Below, piece after piece: positions 1-6,368 of a DNA stretch of 21,658 nt; within the stretch, counting starts at the first letter, position 1; the number at the start of each line of letters is the position of its first letter. The position numbers and the translations under genes were made by a program. This DNA comes from an uncultured Prevotellaceae bacterium (lineage in GTDB: Bacteria > Bacteroidota > Bacteroidia > Bacteroidales > Bacteroidaceae), in NCBI GenBank assembly GCA_945827465.1, contig CALZOH010000019.1, positions 1 to 21,658 of the forward strand, in the 5' to 3' direction. Below the pieces are notes generated by a model. The model was not told the DNA's origin. It ran no database searches and saw only the letters and a program-made list of their open reading frames with translations.

Positions 1-360
1 CTGAGGTTAATATAATAAAGGAAATGGTCTTGACACAGTTCAACTTACACTACCGATGGGCGTATATATAAACTCTCTCCTTTTGTTGGAATATTTATGC
101 CGGAAGACAAACGAAATACTTCGGGTGCTTATCAAGGTGCTAAATACTTTTCATATGAAGGATTCATCTTGGATGATCTGCGTAAACAGAAAGAAGAAAG
201 CCATGATTCAGAACTATAATAGTCTAACTGGTCAAGGAATAGGGTCGGTTTCTTCTTGCATAACATCTTATTATCGTATTGCAGCGATTTTCTTGAATTA
301 GGAATCGTTCAATGCGCATGATTCATAGCTTTTTCCATTCGCATTGAAGGTTGGCTGAAT
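1..360. other. Left-edge region without a confident gene
   Basis: I recognise no complete gene here. On the plus strand, 97-219 can encode 40 residues (MPEDKRNTSGAYQ..., ending DSEL and TAA at 217-219). The same frame is open upstream to a TGA at 31-33, and another frame is open from the window edge to a stop at 69-71. This could be the frameshifted 3' end of a gene lying off the left edge, or chance. No TAnnTTTG promoter precedes it. The stretch 220-360 appears non-coding and contains a 9-bp inverted repeat at 308-348. Confidence 0.3.
308..348. repeat. 9-bp inverted repeat
   Basis: TTCAATGCG at 308-316 is repeated in inverse orientation as CGCATTGAA at 340-348, with 23 nt between the arms. 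There is no adjacent run of T on either side, so it is not an obvious terminator. Its function is unknown; it may be a remnant of an element end. Confidence 0.35.
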
Positions 361-402
361 AACAATATAAAAACAGGTCAAGAAATATGCATTTCTTGAC
401 CT
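361..402 (-). terminator. Rho-independent terminator of the thrS-infC-rpmI-rplT cluster
   Basis: AGGTCAAGAAAT (375-386) and ATTTCTTGACCT (391-402) form a perfect 12-bp stem around an ATGC tetraloop. Read on the minus strand, the hairpin is followed by GTTTTTATATTGTT, a U-rich tail. It lies 42 bp beyond the rplT stop codon, where the operon should end. Confidence 0.85.
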
Positions 403-444
403 TAGTTAAATTATGAACTAGTAACTAACAGTATGTACTTATCT

Positions 445-789
445 TTACTTAGCCTTATTTACGACTGCTTTGAAAGCTTCCGGATTGTTGATGGCCAAAT
501 CTGCAAGGGTTTTGCGGTTGATTTGGATGTCAGCCTTGTGAAGTGCTCCGATCAACTGGGAATAAGACATACCTTCCAAGCGTGCTGCAGCATTAATTCT
601 CTGTATCCACAGAGCGCGGAATGTACGTTTCTTGTTTCTACGGTCACGGAATGCATAAGTTAAACCTTTTTCCCAAGTATTTTTGGCTACAGTCCAGACG
701 TTTTTACGTGCACCGAAATATCCACGGGTTAATTTTAAAATCTTCTTTCTTTTTGCTCTTGAAGCAACGTGATTTACTGATCTTGGCAT
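445..789 (-). CDS. rplT: 50S ribosomal protein L20
   Basis: L20 binds 23S rRNA and is needed early in assembly of the large ribosomal subunit. The 114-residue product begins MPRSVNHVASRAKRKKILK, followed by the family's G-Y-x-GARKNVW...A region near residues 23-35 and the FRALWIQRINAAAR helix near residues 58-71. Length is normal for the family. The ATG at 787-789 is the start expected by homology. It is the last gene of a minus-strand cluster with rpmI 96 bp upstream and a strong terminator downstream. In several bacteria L20 represses its own operon; I found no recognisable leader structure for that here. Confidence 0.97.
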   Translation of the reverse strand: MPRSVNHVASRAKRKKILKLTRGYFGARKNVWTVAKNTWEKGLTYAFRDRRNKKRTFRALWIQRINAAARLEGMSYSQLIGALHKADIQINRKTLADLAINNPEAFKAVVNKAK

Positions 790-885
790 AATTGAAATTT
801 TTTATGAATGTCAGCGTCGTAACGATGTTCTACGCTCTTTGATGGCTAAACATTCGGTTTAAAAATTTGTTTGTAATGATTTTGT

Positions 886-1083
886 TTAGCGGAGATTCAT
901 TAACTCTTTTACTTGACGAAGGTTAGTCTTGTCAACCAACGTTACGTGATTCAAGTTTCTCTTTTGCTTTTTAGTCTTCTTGGTCAAGATGTGACTGTGG
1001 TAAGCATGATTTCTTTTTACTTTTCCTGTTCCGGTGAGCGAAAATCTTTTCTTTGCGCCGGAATTTGTCTTTACTTTTGGCAT
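886..1083 (-). CDS. rpmI: 50S ribosomal protein L35
   Basis: This is a small basic protein of the large ribosomal subunit, 65 residues, rich in Lys and Arg. It begins MPKVKTNSGAKKRFSLTGTG, with the K-T-x-SGAKKRF signature of L35, and contains the HILTKKTKKQKRNL segment. Length is typical. It lies between infC (90 bp upstream) and rplT (96 bp downstream), the conserved infC-rpmI-rplT order. I see no TAnnTTTG box in the 1084-1173 gap, so it is probably co-transcribed with infC. Confidence 0.97.
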   Translation of the reverse strand: MPKVKTNSGAKKRFSLTGTGKVKRNHAYHSHILTKKTKKQKRNLNHVTLVDKTNLRQVKELMNLR

Positions 1084-1173
1084 TTTATAAATTGATTAAA
1101 AGTTGATATATAATAGCGGCAGCGTGAAACCATTTACACTACGCGCATATTCTGCTAATTGATGTTGTTAAGA

Positions 1174-1821
1174 TTAATCTTCGCCTTCAACTCTCGGTCC
1201 TTGGTATTCTTTCTTGACATTTGCCTTAGGTGCCATGCCACTCTGGTTCTTTTTAGGTCCTTCTATGACGTTTGTTTTGGCTACCGCCTTCTTGGAAGGC
1301 ATCTTCTTGGGCGCGATGAACATCGTCATTCGTTTTCCCAAGAGTTCCGGCATTTGTTCAACCTTTCCAACTTCCTCTAAGTCGTTGGCAAAGCGGAGTA
1401 GGAGCACTTCTCCTTGATCTTTAAACACGATGCTGCGTCCACGGAAAAATACATAAGCTTTGACCTTATTACCTTCTTCAAGAAATTCGCGAGCATGTTT
1501 GAGTTTGAAATCATAATCGTGGTCATCAGTTTGTGGTCCGAAACGAATTTCTTTCACACTGATCTTAACCTGTTTTGCCTTGATTTCTTTCTGACGTTTC
1601 TTCTGTTGGTAAAGAAATTTGGAATAATCAATGATTTTACATACTGGTGGAGTTGCATTTGCCGAGATTTCAACGAGATCAAGTCCTTTGCTTTCAGCCA
1701 TTGCAATGGCTTTTGAAGTAGGAAGCACTTTTGATTCGATGTCATCTCCGACAATACGAACTTCGTGTGCAGTAATTTGATTATTAATTCTATAATCTTG
1801 TTTTAAAGAATCATTCTTCAT
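1174..1821 (-). CDS. infC: Translation initiation factor IF-3
   Basis: IF-3 binds the 30S subunit, prevents premature joining of 50S and checks start-codon and initiator-tRNA pairing. The 215-residue protein has the N-terminal domain (YRINNQITAHEVRIVGDD; AESKGLDLVEISANATPPVCKIIDYSKF, about residues 10-75) and the C-terminal domain (KEIRFGPQTDDHDYDFKLKHAREFLEEGNKVK, about 88-170). A Lys-rich tail of roughly 35-40 residues (PSKKAVAKTN..., ending VEGED) makes it longer than the E. coli protein; I believe such tails are common in Bacteroidota. The start is an ordinary ATG at 1819-1821, unlike the AUU start used for autoregulation in E. coli. It begins 38 bp after thrS ends. Confidence 0.97.
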   Translation of the reverse strand: MKNDSLKQDYRINNQITAHEVRIVGDDIESKVLPTSKAIAMAESKGLDLVEISANATPPVCKIIDYSKFLYQQKKRQKEIKAKQVKISVKEIRFGPQTDDHDYDFKLKHAREFLEEGNKVKAYVFFRGRSIVFKDQGEVLLLRFANDLEEVGKVEQMPELLGKRMTMFIAPKKMPSKKAVAKTNVIEGPKKNQSGMAPKANVKKEYQGPRVEGED

Positions 1822-1854
1822 TCAGATAGAGCGTCTGTTTTAATTTTGCGAGTG

Positions 1855-1862
1855 CAAAGTTA
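1855..1862 (-). promoter_or_regulatory. Candidate internal promoter for infC-rpmI-rplT
   Basis: Read on the minus strand this is TAACTTTG, an exact match to the Bacteroidota -7 consensus TAnnTTTG. Its TAA is also the thrS stop codon. The transcript would start near 1850, about 29 nt before the infC ATG. No clear -33 TTTG is visible at the expected distance inside the thrS 3' end, which lowers confidence. Confidence 0.5.
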
Positions 1863-3803
1863 ATCATTATTTATCATTTGACGCACCTCGTCTTGGATTT
1901 TCTTAACAAAATCCTCGCAAGTCATAACGCCTTGGTCTCCTACACCTTGCTTACGGACAGCTACGGTATTGTTTTCAGCTTCTTTTTCGCCAACAACGAG
2001 CAAATAGGGGATATGTTCCATTTCATTGTCGCGAATCTTACGACCTATTTTTTCGCTGCGAGCGTCTATTTTGGCGCGAATATCGTTTTCAGCCAATTGT
2101 TCTTTCAGACGTTCGGCGTAATCGATGTATTTTTCGGAGATGGGAAGAATTGCTACCTGAGTAGGAGTGAGCCACAAGGGGAAATGACCGGCCGTGTGTT
2201 CAATCAATACGGCTACGAATCGTTCCATCGAGCCAAATGGCGCGCGATGAATCATTACCGGGCGATGGCGCTCGTTGTCAGCACCGACATATTCCAATTG
2301 GAAGCGCTCGGGAAGGTTATAGTCTACTTGAATGGTGCCTAACTGCCAGCTACGACCGATGGCATCTTTTACCATGAAGTCTAACTTCGGACCGTAGAAG
2401 GCTGCTTCGCCATATTCAATGCGTGCTTTCATGCCTTTCTCCTGACATGCTTCAATGATAGCCGATTCGGCTTTCTCCCAATTCTCTTCTGTTCCGATAT
2501 ATTTGCTGTGATCGTTGCGGTCACGCAATGATATCTGGGCATCATAGTTTTCAAACTTGAAAGTCTTGAATACTGTCAGAATAATATCCATTACGCGGAG
2601 GAATTCATCCTTCACTTGTTCGGGACGACAGAATATATGGGCGTCGTCTTGTGTAAAACTGCGCACACGAGTCAGTCCGTGAAGCTCGCCACTTTGTTCG
2701 TAACGATAAACAGTGCCAAATTCTGCAATGCGGATAGGCAGATCTTTGTACGAACGGGGCTTACGGGCAAAAATTTCACAGTGATGAGGGCAGTTCATGG
2801 GTTTGAGCATGTATTCTTCGCCTTCATCCGGTGTATGAATGGGTTGGAAAGAATCCTTGCCATATTTTGCATAATGACCGGAAGTCACATAAAGTTGCTT
2901 GCTACCGATATGTGGAGTGATGACTTGTTGGTAACCATATTTGGTTTGGATCTTTTTCAGGAATGCCTCTAAGCGTAAACGGAGGTCGGTACCTTTCGGC
3001 AACCAGATAGGAAGACCTTTTCCCACGCGGTCAGAGAACATGAACAGTTCCATTTCCTTTCCAATCTTGCGATGATCGCGTTTTTTGGCCTCTTCAACCA
3101 TGGCGAGATATTCGTCAAGCAGTTTTTTCTTGGGAAAAGAGATTCCGTAAACGCGGGTCATCGTTTCGCGCTTGGCATCACCCCGCCAGAAAGCTGCCGA
3201 AACGGCTGTTACCTTAACAGCTTTGATAGGGGAGGTGGAAACCAGGTGCGGACCACGGCACAAATCCGTGTAATCACCTTGTGTGTAAGTCGAGATAGAG
3301 CCGTCTTCTAACTCCTGAATAAGTTCCAGTTTGAGATGTTGGCCGCGTTCCGTGAAAAATTTCAGTGCGTCATCCTTATTTATATTGTTTTTAACCAGAA
3401 GTTCTCCACGTTTTACCAATTCTGCCATCTTGGCATTGATCGTTTCAAAGTCGCCTTCCTTAATTGCAACGCCTTCAGGTGTCATGACGTCGTAATAGAA
3501 TCCATTTTCAATGGCAGGACCTATTCCGAACTGTATGCCAGGGTATAATTCTTGCAAAGCTTCGGCTAACAAGTGTGCCGAAGTGTGCCAGAAAGCTTTT
3601 TTACCTTCTTCGTCTTCCCATTTATAGAGTTTTAGTGTGGCATCTGTGGTGATGGGGCGGTTTAACTCTGTTGTTTGACCGTTTATAGCGCATGCCAATA
3701 CTTCTTTTGCCAATTTTGGGGAGATGCGTTCCGCTATCTCTTGAGCTGTAATGCCGGATTCAAACTCTTTGACGGATTGATCCGGGAAAGTAATCTTAAT
3801 CAT
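1860..3803 (-). CDS. thrS: Threonyl-tRNA synthetase
   Basis: This enzyme charges tRNA-Thr with threonine using ATP and edits mischarged Ser-tRNA-Thr. The 647-residue protein is full length. Domains in order are: N-terminal TGS domain (about 1-62); editing domain with HTSAH (H73, H77) and LCRGPH (C182, H186), the four residues of the classic editing site; class II catalytic core (about 245-535) with the three zinc ligands visible as C338 (MNCPHH), H389 (DDAHIF) and H519 (MIHRAPFGSMER); and a C-terminal anticodon-binding domain from about 540. Motif 2 RYEQSGELHGLTRVRSFTQD is intact. The ATG start is supported by a promoter box 26 bp upstream. It is first in a cluster with infC, rpmI and rplT. 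Confidence 0.98.
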   Translation of the reverse strand: MIKITFPDQSVKEFESGITAQEIAERISPKLAKEVLACAINGQTTELNRPITTDATLKLYKWEDEEGKKAFWHTSAHLLAEALQELYPGIQFGIGPAIENGFYYDVMTPEGVAIKEGDFETINAKMAELVKRGELLVKNNINKDDALKFFTERGQHLKLELIQELEDGSISTYTQGDYTDLCRGPHLVSTSPIKAVKVTAVSAAFWRGDAKRETMTRVYGISFPKKKLLDEYLAMVEEAKKRDHRKIGKEMELFMFSDRVGKGLPIWLPKGTDLRLRLEAFLKKIQTKYGYQQVITPHIGSKQLYVTSGHYAKYGKDSFQPIHTPDEGEEYMLKPMNCPHHCEIFARKPRSYKDLPIRIAEFGTVYRYEQSGELHGLTRVRSFTQDDAHIFCRPEQVKDEFLRVMDIILTVFKTFKFENYDAQISLRDRNDHSKYIGTEENWEKAESAIIEACQEKGMKARIEYGEAAFYGPKLDFMVKDAIGRSWQLGTIQVDYNLPERFQLEYVGADNERHRPVMIHRAPFGSMERFVAVLIEHTAGHFPLWLTPTQVAILPISEKYIDYAERLKEQLAENDIRAKIDARSEKIGRKIRDNEMEHIPYLLVVGEKEAENNTVAVRKQGVGDQGVMTCEDFVKKIQDEVRQMINND

Positions 3804-3828
3804 AAAGTAGGTTTATTTTAAGTGGCTG

Positions 3829-3836
3829 CAAAAGTA
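3829..3836 (-). promoter_or_regulatory. -7 promoter box of thrS
   Basis: On the minus strand the sequence is TACTTTTG, matching TAnnTTTG. Transcription would start near 3824 and give a leader of about 20 nt before the thrS ATG. It is back to back with the yigZ promoter at 3913-3920. Confidence 0.7.
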
Positions 3837-3912
3837 GTGATTTCTTTTAAGATATAATGTATTGAACGGATAAATTTATCTGTTCTTTCAATTGAATTAT
3901 CGGGAAAAATGC

Positions 3913-3920
3913 TACCTTTG
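3913..3920 (+). promoter_or_regulatory. -7 promoter box of the yigZ-family gene
   Basis: TACCTTTG matches TAnnTTTG, with a TTG at 3892-3894 as a possible -33 element 18 bp upstream. Only GAGT separates the box from the ATG at 3925, so the transcript may be leaderless or nearly so. This also shows that an upstream in-frame start at 3892 is unlikely. Confidence 0.7.
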
Positions 3921-3924
3921 GAGT

Positions 3925-4527
3925 ATGAAAGTGAATACATATACTACAATTGCTTCAACGTTCTCTGCAAAATTGGTGATCAAGAAGAGTACATTCCTCT
4001 CGTTTGCCATTCCCGTTGACAAAGAACAGGACGTGGAAGTATTGCTAAGGGATTTTAAGAAGAAATATTACGATGCCCGCCATATTTGTTATGCTTATAT
4101 TCTCTCACCCGATGCTTCTGTCTCAAAGAGCTCGGATAATGGCGAACCATCAGGCACTGCCGGTCGGCCGATAATGGGTGTGTTGCTCTCCAATCAGCTT
4201 ACCAATATCTTGATAGTGGTCATTCGTTACTTTGGCGGCATTAAATTGGGAACGAGTGGCTTAATTGCGGCCTATAAAGGTGCTGCCGAAGAAGTGTTGG
4301 CTATCTCCGAAAGAAAAACGGTCACGGTAGAGCATCATTATACCTTTCAGTTTGGTTTCCAGGACTTAAACCAGGTCATGAAACTTTTAAAAACTCATGC
4401 CGTAAAGGTTTTATCGAACCAGGTAGATACCGTTTGCCAAATCAGCATCTCTTTACCGGTCGAGAAAGAAGATCTTCTGCTTCCACAACTCCATAAAGTA
4501 TCTTCTTTAAAGTTTTTGGACGCTTAG
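3925..4527 (+). CDS. yigZ: YigZ/IMPACT family protein
   Basis: This belongs to the YigZ (UPF0029/IMPACT) family, whose members have an RNase PH-like ribosomal S5 fold. The biochemical role in bacteria is not settled. The 200-residue protein has the N-terminal UPF0029 domain (about 10-125) with the signature SSDNGEPSGTAGRPIMG (69-85) followed by VVIRYFGGIKLGTSGLIAAY (98-117), and a smaller C-terminal domain of DUF1949 type (about 135-195). I chose the ATG at 3925 over one at 3892 because the promoter box lies between them and 200 residues is the usual length. It is a single-gene unit divergent from thrS and convergent with the aldo/keto reductase, whose stop codon is 49 bp away. Confidence 0.93.
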   Translation: MKVNTYTTIASTFSAKLVIKKSTFLSFAIPVDKEQDVEVLLRDFKKKYYDARHICYAYILSPDASVSKSSDNGEPSGTAGRPIMGVLLSNQLTNILIVVIRYFGGIKLGTSGLIAAYKGAAEEVLAISERKTVTVEHHYTFQFGFQDLNQVMKLLKTHAVKVLSNQVDTVCQISISLPVEKEDLLLPQLHKVSSLKFLDA

Positions 4528-4576
4528 AGGTCTTTCCCTCACTTCAAATCAATGATTTTTTATTCGGAATCATCGG

Positions 4577-5545
4577 CTATTGATGGTTTGCCAATAGTTT
4601 TAGCGCACCGAGATTATCGTCCAATTGTGCCGTACTGCTTGCTCCTATAATCACAGAGGTAGTTAGCTTTTGCTTTAAGACCCATTGCAGGGCTTTTTGA
4701 GCCAAAGTGATTCCTTCGGCAGTGGCTTCGCTGTTCCATTGACGCAGTTTCTGCATCAAATCAGGTGTCAGTAGGGAAGAGGGTAGGCTGCTTTTGTTGG
4801 CCATTCGGCTGTCTTTTGGGATGTTCGACAAGTAACGGTTGGTGAGCAGTCCTTGTGCCAGGGGCGAGAAAGAGATAAAACCAACGCCGCACTTTTCGCA
4901 GAGGTCAAGAATACCATGATCCATGGGCTCGTGATCCAGCATGTTGAGTCGACCTTGATAGATAAGGAGCGGAGTATCCCTTGCTGCAAGATAACGGATG
5001 GCTTTTTCAGTTTCCTGTAAGGGCCAGCGCGAGATACCGAGATATAAGGCTTTTCCTTGACGCACAATGTCTACCATAGCTTGAAGTGTTTCTTCAATGG
5101 GAGTTAACGGATCAAAGCGATGGATGTAGAACAAGTCCACGTAATCCAGATTCATGCGCTTGAGACTTTGGTCAAGACTGGCCATGAGATATTTTCTTGA
5201 GCCCCAATTACCGTAAGGACCGGGCCACATATCATATCCTGCCTTGGTGCTGATAAACAATTCGTCGCGGTAAGGTAAAAAGTCCTCTAACATGAGTCTC
5301 CCAAACGTTTTTTCGGCACTTCCGTAAGGTGGTCCGTAATTGTTGGCCAAGTCGAAGTGGTTGATGCCACGGTCAAAAGCATGACGGACGATTTCTCGGC
5401 TTCGTTCAAAAGAATCAATGCCTCCAAAGTTATGCCAGAAGCCCAAACTGATTTTGGGTAATTGAATGCCGCTTCGTCCGCAGCGTGCGTATATCATGCC
5501 ATTGCTATAACGTTGTTCGTTGGCTACGTAAATTTGATGTTGCAT
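4577..5545 (-). CDS. Aldo/keto reductase, YghZ-like
   Basis: This is an NAD(P)H-dependent oxidoreductase of the aldo/keto reductase superfamily that reduces aldehyde or ketone groups; it should be cytoplasmic. The 322-residue protein carries the full catalytic tetrad: D65 and Y70 in FDLANNYGPPYGSAE, K101 in FISTKAGYDMWPGPYG, and H142 in DLFYIHRFDP. The GYDMWPGPYGNWGSRKYL segment resembles E. coli YghZ (L-glyceraldehyde 3-phosphate reductase), which is the closest relative I can name. Substrate assignment from sequence alone is inference. C-terminal cofactor-binding features are also present: VIIGASSTAQLDDNLGAL at about 297-314. The ATG at 5543-5545 has a near-consensus promoter box 28 bp upstream. 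Monocistronic. Confidence 0.92.
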   Translation of the reverse strand: MQHQIYVANEQRYSNGMIYARCGRSGIQLPKISLGFWHNFGGIDSFERSREIVRHAFDRGINHFDLANNYGPPYGSAEKTFGRLMLEDFLPYRDELFISTKAGYDMWPGPYGNWGSRKYLMASLDQSLKRMNLDYVDLFYIHRFDPLTPIEETLQAMVDIVRQGKALYLGISRWPLQETEKAIRYLAARDTPLLIYQGRLNMLDHEPMDHGILDLCEKCGVGFISFSPLAQGLLTNRYLSNIPKDSRMANKSSLPSSLLTPDLMQKLRQWNSEATAEGITLAQKALQWVLKQKLTTSVIIGASSTAQLDDNLGALKLLANHQ

Positions 5546-5573
5546 CTGTTTATTTGAGTTGTTTTAATCGCTG

Positions 5574-5581
5574 TAAAGTTA
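5574..5581 (-). promoter_or_regulatory. Near-consensus -7 box of the aldo/keto reductase
   Basis: The minus strand reads TAACTTTA, one base off TAnnTTTG. Transcription would begin near 5569 and give a leader of about 24 nt. No strong -33 element was identified. Confidence 0.45.
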
Positions 5582-6030
5582 ACGATTTTCAATGAAAACA
5601 GCGCGAAATTCATTCTTCCGTTGAAAAATCAAGGTAAAAACCATTTTTCAAGCGTATTTTCTGTTGCAGAAGATTTCAATAATATCGCGATTATGTTTAA
5701 TAGGTAGTGAGAGGTGTCTGAGGAGATGGTGGTAGAAAGAGATTATGAAGGACTACCCTTTGAATGAATGGTGGCAGTCAGAATTTGTTGGTATGATTCG
5801 TCTGAAATCAATTGGAAAACCGTTGGATGCACGGGGATGCGTTTTGACGCGACGAATTTGGATTGTTTGCCGGTTCAAGTGGTGACTTATTCATTGGATT
5901 GAGATTTGTATTTTGGCGCAGATGGATTTGGTTATTAGGTGTTAGTTTTATTTTATTGTGCATGTGATGATTAAATGGCTTCTTTTAAAGTATATATTGC
6001 GAAAATTAATGTCCGTTTTTCGCCGGAAAA

Positions 6031-6157
6031 TGTATGTGCGTATCGCATACGCCCTCACGTTCGGGAATAAGATGTATTTCGCCTTTAAATAGTATCTAAT
6101 AATGTCGAATGAATGCGTTTTCGCCGCCGTGGAGGGCGTATGCGATACGCCCCTACA
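6031..6157. repeat. REP-like palindrome pair, copy 1 (127 bp, uninterrupted)
   Basis: The left arm (6031-6054) is a variant of TGTAGGGGCG plus TATCGCATACGCCC with two changes near its edge. The right arm (6134-6157) is the inverted GGGCGTATGCGATACGCCCC followed by TACA. Each arm is itself a hairpin (GGGCGTAT, 3-nt loop, ATACGCCC). The interior (TTTCGCCTTTAAATAG, TATCTAATAATGTCGAATGA) aligns with copy 2 at 10897-11190. Once the nested insertion in copy 2 is removed, both are 127 bp. Similarity continues just outside the right arm (TGTTCGG...). I recall such palindromes as abundant in Bacteroides/Prevotella; the mobilising enzyme is not in this window. Confidence 0.85.
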
Positions 6158-6208
6158 CCTGTTCGGCCAAATATTCCGGCTAATTGTATGGCTTTATCGT
6201 TCACTTCA

Positions 6209-6231
6209 GGGCGTATGCGATATGCCTCTAC
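6209..6231. repeat. Solitary degenerate copy of the GGGCGTATGCGATACGCC palindrome
   Basis: GGGCGTATGCGATATGCC followed by TCTAC matches the right arm of the palindrome pairs with two changes. It has the same orientation as the right arm of copy 1, 52 bp away. No left partner is visible. Confidence 0.75.
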
Positions 6232-6308
6232 TGTTTTTTTGCGTTGTGATTGGCTGCGGATGGGGTGAATCATTTCGGGAAAGACGGTTTTAAGCTGATG
6301 GAATTTCG

Positions 6309-6316
6309 TAAATTTG
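6309..6316 (+). promoter_or_regulatory. -7 promoter box of tamB
   Basis: TAAATTTG is an exact TAnnTTTG match. Transcription would start near 6321. It lies 24 bp before the first codon of the open tamB frame (6336), where an N-terminal membrane segment would be encoded. Confidence 0.6.
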
Positions 6317-6368
6317 CAGTCTCCAATCCTTCTGACGTATCAAAAGTCTTAGCTACATAGTTCGTATC

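Larger units (their letters stand above)
5582..6308. other. Gene-poor stretch upstream of tamB
   Basis: About 0.7 kb with no convincing gene. The left half is AT-rich. A 44-codon plus-strand frame at 5768-5902 (MVAVRICWYDSSEINW...) has reasonable composition but no promoter or recognised homology; it may be a gene remnant or chance. The right half holds one palindrome-ended element (6031-6157) and a solitary palindrome (6209-6231). The tamB promoter box follows directly. Confidence 0.4.

Noticed and set aside
1084..1173. Ribosomal L20 autoregulatory leader
   Set aside because: I found no convincing conserved fold; the only stem seen is short with a mismatch.
1878..2342. Plus-strand open frame of 154 codons
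   Set aside because: It is antisense to the 3' part of thrS, whose anticodon-binding domain is intact there.
3892..3924. Earlier ATG for the yigZ-family gene
   Set aside because: It lies upstream of the TACCTTTG promoter box and would add 11 residues not seen in the family.
6085..6273. Minus-strand open frame with repeated AYRIRP peptides
   Set aside because: The repeated peptide is just the translation of the REP-like palindromes at 6134-6157 and 6209-6231. There is no promoter or family match.
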